From Myroides guanonis (lineage in GTDB: Bacteria; Bacteroidota; Bacteroidia; Flavobacteriales; Flavobacteriaceae): 64,000 nucleotides of DNA. Of the stretch, positions 42,126 to 52,328 are shown piece after piece. Within the stretch, counting starts at the first letter, position 1; each line of letters begins with the position of its first letter. A program made the translations under genes and the position numbers. Below the pieces are notes generated by a model. It made no database searches and was not told the origin of the DNA. It saw only the letters and a list, made by a program, of their open reading frames with translations. The stretch covers positions 62,001 through 126,000 of the forward strand of contig NZ_FORU01000005.1 in the NCBI RefSeq assembly GCF_900114085.1. Reading direction: 5' to 3'.

Positions 42126-44489
42126 TTATCTATCAACTTCAAATGAAATTGTTGATTCATTACCTTCTGCGTCAACAATCGTTAAAAGATGTGTTCCTTT
42201 AGAAGCTTCTATACTCAGTTCGTGAAAGTGAGAAGTAGTGCCAATAAATTCACTGTCTAAATACCAGTGTAATAATCCTTTTTTTGACGAAGTAGCAGCC
42301 TTTGCGACAAAAGGTTGTATAGTGGATTGAAAGCTTTTAGCTAGATATATTTTAGCTAGATGTTTTGGATATATGAAAACTGGTGGTCTCTTTATGGCTC
42401 CCATGCAATCCTCTCTAAAAGAGGGTAATGGTCTATAAGTAGATTGTTGTTTACTATAGTAATAAGCCATAGTAGGAGGTAATACAAACCAAGGTTTTGT
42501 ATAGATATTTTCACTGGACTCACAACTGAGGTTGACTTGAAAGTTCTCTGCTTCATCAAGATGAAGTAATTCGTGATAAGGGCATAAACCAGTCTTTTTA
42601 GCACGTTTGGGAATTAGTTGTTCGCTAGTAGGACAATATTCTTTTGCTAGATAACCACTCTGACTGCATACCTGAGCATATTCTAGGTCATTTAAAGGAG
42701 TTTCAAACCACGCAGGAGGATTTGGTAGTAAATTAAACATATCGAACATTATAGGGGCGGCATTTCGGACACCGCTCAATGAAGGACGTCCTTCTCCAGT
42801 GGCATTCCCAATCCAAACTCCAACCACATGGTTTTTATCCATTCCTATAGCCCATGCATCTCTTCCGCCATAGCTAGTTCCTGTTTTCCATGCAATTTGT
42901 AAGGAAGAGTCAAAATGTTTCCATCCTTGATCTTCATCGGGTCTATTCACCTCTTTTAAGGCTTGCATAGTTTGCCAAATAGCTCCAGCACCTAAGGTTG
43001 TTTTTGTAAAACTGCTTTTTCCGAAATCACTTTCTTGTCCCAGTTCCCAATTCAGCGAGTGTACTTCCTTGCTTCGGTATTTTCCGTTGCTCTCTTGATA
43101 ATAATTTAATGTACCGGACCAACTTGCATAAGCTTTACAAAGATCCCAAAGACTGCTTTCTGCTCCTCCTAAAATTAAGGATAAACCATAATGGTTAGGG
43201 TGTTTATTGATGGCACTTAATTCCAATTTTTGTAATTGATCATAGAAACGATAAATTCCATAATCCTGTAACATCAATACAAAGGGAATGTTCAAAGAAC
43301 GTGAAAGAGCTTGGTGTGCTGGCACAGCGCCATCATAATTCAATTGATGGTTTTGAGGTTTGTAACCAGAAATAATGGTTGGAATATCCGGTACAAGAGC
43401 ATGAGGTAATAGTGTCGCATCATCTAACATTGCTGCGTATAGAAATGGTTTTAAGATACTGCCAGTACTTCTAGGAGCCGTGATAATATCAACATCTTTT
43501 TGATGTTCAGCAGTCGTGGGTGAATTGCCTATATAACTAACAATATTTCTGGTTTTAACATCGACTACTATAACTGCTATATTATATATTTCGGATTGAC
43601 TATAAAGTTCATAGTAAGATTTAACTATGTTTTGAGCCTGAGCTTGGATGTTGTAATCAACCGTGGTTGTAATTCGTTGTTGTGGTTTGCTCTGAGCAAC
43701 TTTGGTCAATAAATGAGGTGCTAGTTGAGGCAACGGATGTGGTTTGCCAGGTAGAGGTTCTAGGATTGCAAGTTCATAGGTTTGTTGGTCAATAATGTTT
43801 TGTGAGAACAGCTTTTTTAGCAAGGTATTTCTTTTGTTGAATAATATTTCTTGATTTTTACCGGGGTAGATCAAACGAGGAGCATTAGGTAAAACCGCTA
43901 AAGTCGCAGATTCAGCCCATGACAGTTGGTCGGCTGTAGTTCCAAAATACCTCCAAGCAGCAGCATCTAAACCTACTACATTACCTCCAAAAGGAGCATG
44001 AGCTGCATATAAATTAATGATAGCATCTTTGCTGTATTTGAATTCCAAACGGGTTGCCTGAACGGCTTCTATTAATTTTTCAAAATAGCTTCTTTTCTTT
44101 CCGTCTCTTGCTAGTCTGATGGTTTGTTGGGTTAGTGTACTACCTCCTCGAATAACTCTTTTGGCTTTAAAGTTAGTGTATATCGCTTTTGAAATTGAAA
44201 TGGGATTTATACCCCAATGATATTCAAAGTACGCATCTTCAAATTGGATTAAACACATTTTGAATTTCTCAGGTACCTGATTATGTATAGGAAAGCGCCA
44301 TTGACCGTCCGCAGCAATTTGTGCCCCCATCAGCGTACCGTCATTACTGTTGATAACAGTAGAGTATGGTTTGTCGAACAAGGGAGATGGCAGGCAAAAA
44401 CAATATGCAATTAGGGCAATAAGTCCCAATGTACATTTGATTTTGTGTTTGCTAACAAACGATTTGATTCGTTGAAGGAGTAAAGTCAT
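42126..44489 (-). CDS. pbpC: Penicillin-binding protein 1C
   Basis: The bifunctional class A PBP has a membrane helix near residues 18-36. The GT51 glycosyltransferase domain includes EDAYFEYHWGINP and RGGSTLTQQTIRLARDG. The transpeptidase includes SxxK in STGSILKPF and KTGTSYGGRDAWA. A C-terminal PBP1C-type domain follows. It pairs with the alpha-2-macroglobulin gene as in the E. coli yfhM-pbpC arrangement. The start at 44489 (MTLLLQRIKSF) is preferred to a GTG at 44504. Confidence 0.93.
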   Translation of the reverse strand: MTLLLQRIKSFVSKHKIKCTLGLIALIAYCFCLPSPLFDKPYSTVINSNDGTLMGAQIAADGQWRFPIHNQVPEKFKMCLIQFEDAYFEYHWGINPISISKAIYTNFKAKRVIRGGSTLTQQTIRLARDGKKRSYFEKLIEAVQATRLEFKYSKDAIINLYAAHAPFGGNVVGLDAAAWRYFGTTADQLSWAESATLAVLPNAPRLIYPGKNQEILFNKRNTLLKKLFSQNIIDQQTYELAILEPLPGKPHPLPQLAPHLLTKVAQSKPQQRITTTVDYNIQAQAQNIVKSYYELYSQSEIYNIAVIVVDVKTRNIVSYIGNSPTTAEHQKDVDIITAPRSTGSILKPFLYAAMLDDATLLPHALVPDIPTIISGYKPQNHQLNYDGAVPAHQALSRSLNIPFVLMLQDYGIYRFYDQLQKLELSAINKHPNHYGLSLILGGAESSLWDLCKAYASWSGTLNYYQESNGKYRSKEVHSLNWELGQESDFGKSSFTKTTLGAGAIWQTMQALKEVNRPDEDQGWKHFDSSLQIAWKTGTSYGGRDAWAIGMDKNHVVGVWIGNATGEGRPSLSGVRNAAPIMFDMFNLLPNPPAWFETPLNDLEYAQVCSQSGYLAKEYCPTSEQLIPKRAKKTGLCPYHELLHLDEAENFQVNLSCESSENIYTKPWFVLPPTMAYYYSKQQSTYRPLPSFREDCMGAIKRPPVFIYPKHLAKIYLAKSFQSTIQPFVAKAATSSKKGLLHWYLDSEFIGTTSHFHELSIEASKGTHLLTIVDAEGNESTISFEVDR

Positions 44490-44545
44490 ATTTTTATAAA
44501 TCACAAAGAAATGGTTGTTATGACCATTTCTTTGCGTTTGAATAT

Positions 44546-47500
44546 TTAATAAACAACATCAATCCATTGACCCTGAGTACGCGCTTGATAGTTGGAATCG
44601 TACATCGCGTTTGCTTGTGCACCCGGCATATAGTAATGACCCAAATAACTAGCGTTTAGCGTTACTTTTAAAACTTTGGTTTGCTGAGGGTTTAGACTAA
44701 AATAAAAGTTAGTTCTATCATCTCGAATATCTGTGTGGTCCACCAAATTAGATTCTGAACCAGCATCTGCATATCGAAGGTTTACAATCTCCCAACCTGA
44801 AGGTATAATCTGAGTCAAGGCTATATTTGTTAGCGATTGATTGCCTGTGTTAGTGATAGAAATTTCACAGCTAAACTCGGTTCCTTGCGGTAATGAATTT
44901 ACGGATAAAGGCATTCCAGTTAGTGTTTTGAATTGAGTGCGCAATTGTAATCCAGATTGTGAAATCAACTCTTCACCGACAGGAAGAATACCACTGTAGT
45001 TTAAGTTCACAAAAACTCTAGTGTTATTTTTATTTTCTAAAGTAATACTGTTTTCATTTCGAACACTTTTTAGGTTGTTCTCTATAAAAGCTCTTTTAGT
45101 ATTTACTTGATTTGAAACAGCGTTGTAATTATAACTTAGAAGCATTCCTTCTGAATTAGCATTTTGCTTTAAGTATTTAGACATTGCATTTAGGGAATAA
45201 GCAGTTCCTTGTGTACTCATCCATTGATTAGAAGATAGGCGTTCAGCCAAATCGATTGCTAATTGATGAGCCTTTGTTTTAAGGTTTAAGCTTAAGTATG
45301 TTTCCAGTGCCATCGCCATGTTTCGTTCTTCAGAACCAAAATAGAATTTAGTACTGCCTCCCCAAGGAGTGTTATTTGTCAAAGAAAGGGCAGCCTCTTT
45401 TTGTCCCGCTAAAGCATAGGCTGCTGCAAGACGCAATTTAGTATCGTTGGAAATTCCTTTGGTTTCTCGGAGTCTATTCATAGAAGCCAAATCAGGAGCC
45501 CCAGCTAATGCTAAGGTATAAAGGCGATAACTTTGTGCTAAATCGTTTCCATATCTATTTTCAAAACGCCATTGTCTAGCTGTTTTTTGTTGGAATGAAA
45601 TCCAATTTGTTTTGCTGTTAACAGGTAATACATAGCCTTTCTTCTCCGCCTCTATGAAGAAGTGACCAATATAAGAAGTAGACCAATCGTCAAAATATCT
45701 AGAACCCGTCCAATAAGTGAAACTACCGTCCGCTAATTGATTTGCTGCTAGTTTCTGAATTCCTTTGGTTACATTTTTCTGTATGCTCGATTTTTGAGTA
45801 GCAGTTAATTCCATGAAATCAGACAAGTATAGCTGTGGGAAAACACCAGAGGTGATTTGCTCCGAACAACCATGAGGATAGCTGATTAAATAGTTTAAGC
45901 GCGAATTTAAGTTCACACCAGGGAAAGTAGAGAATTCCAGAACAGCTTTGTTGCTGTTTGGTATTCCAAATGCCTCCCAGTTGAGTGTAGTTGTCGAATT
46001 TGGTTCTAATATTACTTTCTTCTGTTGAAAGCTTTCAGGGTTTGGATTGACAATATCTAATTCTACTTCGTAAAAAGCTTTTTCACGTCCAGAACTCACC
46101 TCAATGGCTACTTTTGTAATTCCAGTAGTATTTCCAACCTCCAATTCAAAATAAGCAACTTTTTCATCAGGTTCTTCAAAATAAAGAGATTGAGTTGAAG
46201 AGTTTGCCACCTTAAACTTAGAATCGGTTTTAAGCTGAATGTTTACGTTTTTAATGGCATTCTCCATGGCGAATACAGTAACGGGTAAAGTGATTTTTTC
46301 ACCGGTTACTACTCGTCTAGGAAGAGAGCCAAGCACCATTAAAGGTTTTTTTACAGCGGTTGTTTTCTCTGCCTGTCCGTAAGCTCTTTGTTCTACATTC
46401 GAAGCTACTACCATGGTTCTTACTGAACCGATGTAGTTAGGTAGTTTGATAGTATGAGATGCTTTTTTACCTTTCTCAAGTTTAAAAGGACCTTTGAAAA
46501 TCACAACTGGTTTAAAGCGGTTGGCTTTTTTAACCTTACCTGCTCCTAAGTCTTCGTCTCCACCGATACTAAAAACTTGGTTGATAGTTCCGCTATAGGC
46601 TCCAATAACATCGTTGTAAACATCCCAAGTTTTAACCCCAAGTGCCACTTTAGCGTAAAAACTATCCCAAGGTCTAGGGGTTGCAAAGCGGGTTAAGTCT
46701 AGTAAACCTTCTTCGACGATTGCTATGGTATAGGTCATTGATTGACCTGATTTCTCACTTACTTCAACTTTGAATTCTTGTTCAGGTTGTAATGCGTCAG
46801 GCATTTTTATAACAGGTTCTAAAATAGATGCCTTGTTGTGAACAAGTAAAGGAACAATACCATAAAGACGTATAGGTGCATTGTTTAAAGTGCTAGCATG
46901 TGGTTGAATCAAAGTGATGTTCACATACGCATTCGGTGCCATATTTTCAAGTATGTCGAGTTCGAAAACAGTTTCTCCTTTTGCTGTTTCAACCCAATGT
47001 GTTTCCAGAACTTGAGATCCATTTTCAATAGATATTAAGGCACGACCACCTTCACTAGATGGGAATGATATTTTAGCTTTGTCCTTAACAGAATAGTCTT
47101 TTTTGTCCAATGCGATAGAAAGCGTAACAGCTTCCTGACCTGCATTGTTTTTTGATTTACCAGACCAATAAGGCCAATCTATATAAAAGCTTTGGGAAGC
47201 AATATGACCGCTATCTAAATTGGTAACTACTAATTCATAACGTCCCCAATCTTCATCTGGAATCAGTGTTTCAAATGAAGCCTGACCTTGTGCATTGGTT
47301 CTAACAGTTGTACTGCTATATAATTGATGGTGTAGGGAGGTGCTGTAGTTAGAAATTCCATTATCAGAAGAATCCCACCACCATTGAGAATCTATTCTAT
47401 ATAAATCTACTTGAAGATTTGCAGTAACGGCTTGTCCTTTTGCAGAAAGTGCTTGAAGTTTAAAACTGTTTTTAACGCCTGTTTCCAACATGCCGTATTT

Positions 47501-50035
47501 GTTTCCTTCTGGACTTGCAATACCAACATAAGAAGGAAAAGGAGCATAGGTAACGCTCGATACATCTGTGCTCACATCTCCGCCTTGCTCGTGTATTTTA
47601 GTGGTTACTAATAATTGTAACATACCCGTATCACTAGCTGAGGTTATCTTGGGAAACACAAACGAAAAAGCACCGCTTTCATCTGTTCTACCTGAAAACA
47701 AGTTTAGTTCTTCTTGGTAGTTAGAAGAAAGACTATTGTTGAAAGAATATTTTTCAAACCCCTTAAAGCTTGTTTTTTGATGGCGTAGTTTGGCTTGTAC
47801 TTCTGCTTTCAGATTCTTTGCTACGGTACCTTGTAGCCAATTTATTTGATAATGAACGGTTTTTTGAACCCCAGCTTGAATAACACTGCCTTCAATATCA
47901 TTTTTGATTTTTAGGCGGTTAGGTTTTATGGTTTCTATTTTTATACGTTTATAGAATTTAGCACCACCAACACTTATTTGCACTTCCCAGTTACCTGTTG
48001 GAGCATTTTCAAGAGTGATTAACTCAAAAGTATAGTGATTTTCTTTATTCTTAAAAGTTGTTTGTTGTAGTACTACTTTTCCGTAAGGATCGGTTAGGCG
48101 TAAGTTTATAGGATGTTTTTCAGGTAATTGACGAGCGCCATCATCAAGGATGAAACCTAAATGAATTGCGTCTCCAGGACGCCATACGCCTCGCTCGGAA
48201 TAAATAAATCCTTGAAGCCCTTTTTGTAAACTAGCTCCATCTACATCAAAATTACTAACAGATAGAGAGGTACCGTCGTCTAGACGAACATAGGTCGTAT
48301 TCTTGTTTTTTTTAACAACTGCAAAATAAGCTGTTTTTTCCAACAGTATGTTTGCGATACCAGTATTGTTAGTCTCTAGTTTTTGCAAAAGTTGTTGCTG
48401 GTAGTCGAATATCTCTATACTAGCATTTGCTACAGGTTCCGTTGTGATTAGATTAGAAACTATAAAAGTATAATTCTGATTGCTTCCTTTCTTGACAATC
48501 ACAGCTAAATCTGTAGCTAGTATATTTGTAGATACTTCTCTGTTATAATAGTAGGAGCTATGGCAAGGATTATCTCTTTCTTCCCAACGGTAGTTCATAT
48601 AAAAATCAGAGTCGTAATAATCGTACTCATCCCCAAAGTTTTCTTCGGTGTCGTCTTCAGAGGTTTCTTCTTCTACAACAGTCTCTTCTCCTTGACAAGG
48701 ATAGTTAGAATAACTTCTTTTGAAAGAAAATTCAACTCTGTAGATAGCTCCAGGATTAGGTTCAATAAGTGAAGACAAGTCTAAAGCGTATGAGCCCCAT
48801 TGTCTTGAGGTCTGAGAGGAAGTAGTAAGTTCTAACGTCTTTTTTGCGATAGGTGAAGCTACTTTTCTCAGGTCGTATTTACTGTCAAGTGCGTTGTCTT
48901 GAAGAAATTGCAACACGTTGTTTTCAAAAATCTGATATACTTTCACATCGACTTTCTTTAAGTTGATAGCTTGAAAGTTTATTTTTAGGTTTTGTGAACT
49001 CGGCAATATAGTTCCACTTTTAATCAGACGAACCTCTGGCTTTGGAAGCTCAAAGTTCATTTCAAAAGTTTCTGTTGTAGTTGTTTTTACACCATTGCTA
49101 CTTTCAATACCTGGATGAATAGTAAGGGTTAGGTTTTGGTTAAAAGGAGTATCACTACTCACTTTTAAAAGATTTCCATGCGTGCTAAATACTATTCTAT
49201 CTTGGTGATTCAGGGTGATTAAACCGTCAAAGTCTTGATTCTTTTTTAATGTTTCTGAGAAATTGATTGAAAACGATTGCTGGTTGTCTAGATTGTTGTC
49301 TAGAATAGTTTTAAAAGCTTTGAAAACATTTCTTGCAGGAATGTCTTCTTCTACTTGACCTTTCAGTGTTTGATTGTCTATAGATTGATCCCAAAAAACC
49401 AATAGTTTTTCAACATCTGCTTGTCTTTTTATGTTCGAAATGCTAAAATCAAATACAGTCGCATCCACATCTGCGGAACCAGATACGTCTACTTTTAATT
49501 TTTGGCTACCCGTTTTTGCTTGAAGTAATTCTTCTACTTGCTTTTTAGACATCCAATCACTTGCGGTTAAACGACCATTAACCAAATAGGAATCTTCATC
49601 AAGAGATTGAAAATCTAACAAGTCCACTTGAACGTTTAAAGGAGAGGTCAATACCAAGAAATGAAAGTTCTTTAATTCATTAGGAACTTCTGTGAATTTA
49701 GAAAGATGTAAAGTGATTCTGTATTTTTCACCATGCTTTAGAGCTTCATTTGGAACAAATGATAAGGTGTTGTTTGGTAGGTATATCACTTTACCCTTAA
49801 CATTGGGTTCAATGCTAAAAAACTTGTCATCTAATTCTTGATTTGGTGTCCAACCTTCAGGGGTGGTTTTCAAGCCCACTTGAAAAGTCCCTTTAGAAGA
49901 AATCATACCAGAAGTATAACTAGTGATAAAATCTTTAAAAAGAGTGGGGTCAGAAAGTTCAGCGTTCTTTTGATTACCACAAGATTGAACTAGTAGTGTA
50001 AGGACGGTAAGGAGTAGTAAATGGAACCGTTTCAT
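44546..50035 (-). CDS. Alpha-2-macroglobulin-family lipoprotein with thioester
   Basis: This 1829-residue protein starts with a lipobox LVQSC (Cys19) and contains many macroglobulin domains. The thioester motif CSEQ is at residues 1390-1393, inside YPHGCSEQITSG. Bacterial alpha-2-macroglobulins trap attacking proteases and are thought to protect the envelope during cell-wall repair, hence the frequent pairing with pbpC. The protein is probably periplasmic and lipid-anchored. The intact thioester implies that it can bind covalently. It lies between tadA and pbpC on the minus strand. Confidence 0.93.
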   Translation of the reverse strand: MKRFHLLLLTVLTLLVQSCGNQKNAELSDPTLFKDFITSYTSGMISSKGTFQVGLKTTPEGWTPNQELDDKFFSIEPNVKGKVIYLPNNTLSFVPNEALKHGEKYRITLHLSKFTEVPNELKNFHFLVLTSPLNVQVDLLDFQSLDEDSYLVNGRLTASDWMSKKQVEELLQAKTGSQKLKVDVSGSADVDATVFDFSISNIKRQADVEKLLVFWDQSIDNQTLKGQVEEDIPARNVFKAFKTILDNNLDNQQSFSINFSETLKKNQDFDGLITLNHQDRIVFSTHGNLLKVSSDTPFNQNLTLTIHPGIESSNGVKTTTTETFEMNFELPKPEVRLIKSGTILPSSQNLKINFQAINLKKVDVKVYQIFENNVLQFLQDNALDSKYDLRKVASPIAKKTLELTTSSQTSRQWGSYALDLSSLIEPNPGAIYRVEFSFKRSYSNYPCQGEETVVEEETSEDDTEENFGDEYDYYDSDFYMNYRWEERDNPCHSSYYYNREVSTNILATDLAVIVKKGSNQNYTFIVSNLITTEPVANASIEIFDYQQQLLQKLETNNTGIANILLEKTAYFAVVKKNKNTTYVRLDDGTSLSVSNFDVDGASLQKGLQGFIYSERGVWRPGDAIHLGFILDDGARQLPEKHPINLRLTDPYGKVVLQQTTFKNKENHYTFELITLENAPTGNWEVQISVGGAKFYKRIKIETIKPNRLKIKNDIEGSVIQAGVQKTVHYQINWLQGTVAKNLKAEVQAKLRHQKTSFKGFEKYSFNNSLSSNYQEELNLFSGRTDESGAFSFVFPKITSASDTGMLQLLVTTKIHEQGGDVSTDVSSVTYAPFPSYVGIASPEGNKYGMLETGVKNSFKLQALSAKGQAVTANLQVDLYRIDSQWWWDSSDNGISNYSTSLHHQLYSSTTVRTNAQGQASFETLIPDEDWGRYELVVTNLDSGHIASQSFYIDWPYWSGKSKNNAGQEAVTLSIALDKKDYSVKDKAKISFPSSEGGRALISIENGSQVLETHWVETAKGETVFELDILENMAPNAYVNITLIQPHASTLNNAPIRLYGIVPLLVHNKASILEPVIKMPDALQPEQEFKVEVSEKSGQSMTYTIAIVEEGLLDLTRFATPRPWDSFYAKVALGVKTWDVYNDVIGAYSGTINQVFSIGGDEDLGAGKVKKANRFKPVVIFKGPFKLEKGKKASHTIKLPNYIGSVRTMVVASNVEQRAYGQAEKTTAVKKPLMVLGSLPRRVVTGEKITLPVTVFAMENAIKNVNIQLKTDSKFKVANSSTQSLYFEEPDEKVAYFELEVGNTTGITKVAIEVSSGREKAFYEVELDIVNPNPESFQQKKVILEPNSTTTLNWEAFGIPNSNKAVLEFSTFPGVNLNSRLNYLISYPHGCSEQITSGVFPQLYLSDFMELTATQKSSIQKNVTKGIQKLAANQLADGSFTYWTGSRYFDDWSTSYIGHFFIEAEKKGYVLPVNSKTNWISFQQKTARQWRFENRYGNDLAQSYRLYTLALAGAPDLASMNRLRETKGISNDTKLRLAAAYALAGQKEAALSLTNNTPWGGSTKFYFGSEERNMAMALETYLSLNLKTKAHQLAIDLAERLSSNQWMSTQGTAYSLNAMSKYLKQNANSEGMLLSYNYNAVSNQVNTKRAFIENNLKSVRNENSITLENKNNTRVFVNLNYSGILPVGEELISQSGLQLRTQFKTLTGMPLSVNSLPQGTEFSCEISITNTGNQSLTNIALTQIIPSGWEIVNLRYADAGSESNLVDHTDIRDDRTNFYFSLNPQQTKVLKVTLNASYLGHYYMPGAQANAMYDSNYQARTQGQWIDVVY

Positions 50036-50052
50036 AGCAGTTGTTTATTTAG

Positions 50053-50493
50053 TTATCTTCTTTTTGTAAAAAAGGAAAGCATTAAGTCACGGCACGGGTT
50101 TTCCAGAACTCCGGTTGTGATAGTTGTTTTTGGATGTAATTGACCACCTAAAGAGCGAAAACCTCTTTTTTCATCAGAAGCTCCAAAAACCACACGAGAA
50201 ATTTGACTCCAATAGAGAGCTCCTGCACACATTTGACAAGGTTCTAGTGTTACAAAAAGCGTACAGTCCTTCAAGTATTTTCCACCGATATAGTTAGCCG
50301 CAGATGATATCGCTTGGATTTCAGCATGAGCAGTGACATCACAGAGTAATTCTGTTAGGTTGTGAGATTTTGCAATCACTTGTTGATTGGAAACCACTAT
50401 AGCTCCAACCGGAATTTCTCCTTTGTCGAAGGCTAGTTGAGCTTCTTTTAAAGCCATTTGCATAAAATACTCATCAGTAAACAGATCCATCAT
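50053..50493 (-). CDS. tadA: tRNA-specific adenosine deaminase
   Basis: TadA changes A34 to inosine in tRNA-Arg(ACG). The zinc site and catalytic Glu are seen in HAEIQAI and PCQMCAGAL, and the family C-terminus follows. Two Met codons start the ORF; either may be used. It lies 17 bp upstream of the alpha-2-macroglobulin gene and shares a compact divergent promoter region with dxs. Co-transcription with the macroglobulin gene is likely from spacing. Confidence 0.95.
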   Translation of the reverse strand: MMDLFTDEYFMQMALKEAQLAFDKGEIPVGAIVVSNQQVIAKSHNLTELLCDVTAHAEIQAISSAANYIGGKYLKDCTLFVTLEPCQMCAGALYWSQISRVVFGASDEKRGFRSLGGQLHPKTTITTGVLENPCRDLMLSFFTKRR

Positions 50494-50521
50494 TTTTAAA
50501 GCTAAAAGGGGTTTGTGAACT

Positions 50522-50529
50522 CAAAAGTA
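50522..50529 (-). promoter_or_regulatory. -7 box for tadA
   Basis: TACTTTTG on the minus strand, 28 bp upstream of the tadA start, only 12 bp from the dxs box on the other strand. Confidence 0.55.
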
Positions 50530-50541
50530 AAAACAATATCG

Positions 50542-50549
50542 TAATTTTG
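50542..50549 (+). promoter_or_regulatory. -7 box for dxs
   Basis: TAATTTTG, 18 bp upstream of the dxs ATG at 50568. The longest open frame starts with a TTG inside this box, so that start is unlikely. Confidence 0.6.
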
Positions 50550-50567
50550 TTTTTAATTACACCTAAA

Positions 50568-52328
50568 ATGTCTGATTTACTATCAAAAATAGCGGTTCCC
50601 GGGGATATACGAATGTTGGAAATCCCGGAATTATCCACCTTAGCTCACGAAGTGCGGCAATTTATTATTGATATAGTCGCTGTTAAAGAAGGGCATCTAG
50701 GAGCTAGTCTGGGAGTAGTTGAGTTAACCATAGCATTACACTATGTTTTTAACACACCAGATGATTTATTGGTTTGGGATGTAGGACATCAAGCTTACGG
50801 TCATAAAATACTTACAGGTAGGAAAAATGATTTCCATACCAATCGACAAAAAGGTGGAATTAGTGGGTTCCCGAATAGAAAGGAAAGTATTTATGACACC
50901 TTTGGAGTTGGACATTCTTCAACAGCTATCTCCGCAGCTTTAGGAATGGCAATTGCATCTAAATTGCAGAAAAAAACTAAAAGACAGCATGTCGCTGTAG
51001 TTGGAGATGCTTCTATCGCATCAGGTATGGCATTTGAGGGATTGAATCATGCTGGGGTTAGCGATGCAAATATTCTGGTAATACTCAATGATAATGCTAT
51101 TGGTATAGATCCTAGTGTAGGGGCTTTAAAAGATTATTTAACTTCGGTTAAATCTGGAATAAACCCACCTGAAAATAATATGATAAAATCGTTGAATTTC
51201 GATTATTCTGGTCCTATCGATGGACATGATTTGCCGAGATTGATTCGAGAATTAAAAAGACTTAAAAAAGTAAAGGGACCTAAGTTCCTGCATGTGATAA
51301 CTACAAAGGGAAAGGGACTTAAACAAGCTGAAGAGAATCAGGTAAAATACCACGCTCCGGGTAAGTTTGACAATCTAACAGGGGAGTTATTACCCAACGA
51401 TGAAGGGCATTTACCCGCGAAGTATCAAGATGTTTTTGGATTGACGTTAGTGGAATTAGCTACTAAAAACCAAAAGATTGTTGGAATAACTCCTGCTATG
51501 CCAACAGGGAGTTCCATGAAGTTTATGATGGATGCATTTCCCGAACGAGGTTTTGATGTAGGAATTGCTGAACAGCATGCTGTAACATTAGCAGCTGGGA
51601 TGGCAACTCAAGGGTTATTGCCTTTCTGTGCTATCTATTCCACTTTTTTGCAACGGGCTTATGACCAAGTGATACACGATGTTGCTCTGCAACAATTACC
51701 AGTTGTTTTTTGTTTGGATAGAGCTGGCTTAGTTGGAGAAGATGGGGCTACACATCATGGGCTCTATGATTTAGCATATCTTAATTGCATTCCACAAATA
51801 CAAATCGTTGCTCCAATTAATGAATTGGAGTTGAGAAATTTGTTGTATACTGTTCAGTTAGGGATCGAATATCCTATTGCAATTCGCTATCCTAGAGGTA
51901 GAGGGGTGTTGAAAGATTGGAAAAAACCTTTTGAGAAACTTGATTTGAAAAAGGTGAAAATGTTGAAAAAGGGAACTAGTAGTGCTTTTTTAACTACCGG
52001 TACTATTGGTAATAATGTTATAAGTGCATTTGAGAGAGCTACTAATAACAAATGGGGGCATTATCATTTTTTAAGTGTAAAACCAATTGATGAAACGGTA
52101 CTTCATGAGCTTTGTAAAATATATAAAAAATTAGTTACAATAGAAGATGGAACGGTAAAGGGTGGATTTGGCAGTATTATTGCTAATTTTGTAGCTGAGA
52201 ATTATACCGATGTTGAATTGGAAATAAAAGGTGTGCCCGATGAATACATTGAACACGCCACTGTTGTTGAACAGCAAGAGTATTGCGGTATAGATACACA
52301 AGCTATTGTTGAAATAATAAATAATTAA
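50568..52328 (+). CDS. dxs: 1-deoxy-D-xylulose-5-phosphate synthase
   Basis: Dxs is the ThDP enzyme that condenses pyruvate and glyceraldehyde-3-phosphate, the entry to the MEP isoprenoid pathway. The product has DVGHQAYGHKI, GVGHSSTAISAALG, VGDASIASGMAFEGLNHAG (ThDP/magnesium) and the catalytic Glu in GIAEQHAVTLAAGMA. The start at 50568 (MSDLLSKIAV) is set by the -7 box. Its stop overlaps the next ATG (TAATG), so expression of the DUF3078 gene is coupled to it. Confidence 0.95.
   Translation: MSDLLSKIAVPGDIRMLEIPELSTLAHEVRQFIIDIVAVKEGHLGASLGVVELTIALHYVFNTPDDLLVWDVGHQAYGHKILTGRKNDFHTNRQKGGISGFPNRKESIYDTFGVGHSSTAISAALGMAIASKLQKKTKRQHVAVVGDASIASGMAFEGLNHAGVSDANILVILNDNAIGIDPSVGALKDYLTSVKSGINPPENNMIKSLNFDYSGPIDGHDLPRLIRELKRLKKVKGPKFLHVITTKGKGLKQAEENQVKYHAPGKFDNLTGELLPNDEGHLPAKYQDVFGLTLVELATKNQKIVGITPAMPTGSSMKFMMDAFPERGFDVGIAEQHAVTLAAGMATQGLLPFCAIYSTFLQRAYDQVIHDVALQQLPVVFCLDRAGLVGEDGATHHGLYDLAYLNCIPQIQIVAPINELELRNLLYTVQLGIEYPIAIRYPRGRGVLKDWKKPFEKLDLKKVKMLKKGTSSAFLTTGTIGNNVISAFERATNNKWGHYHFLSVKPIDETVLHELCKIYKKLVTIEDGTVKGGFGSIIANFVAENYTDVELEIKGVPDEYIEHATVVEQQEYCGIDTQAIVEIINN

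Noticed and set aside
50547-50567. TTG start of dxs at 50547
   Set aside because: It falls inside the TAATTTTG promoter box, so the ATG at 50568 is used.
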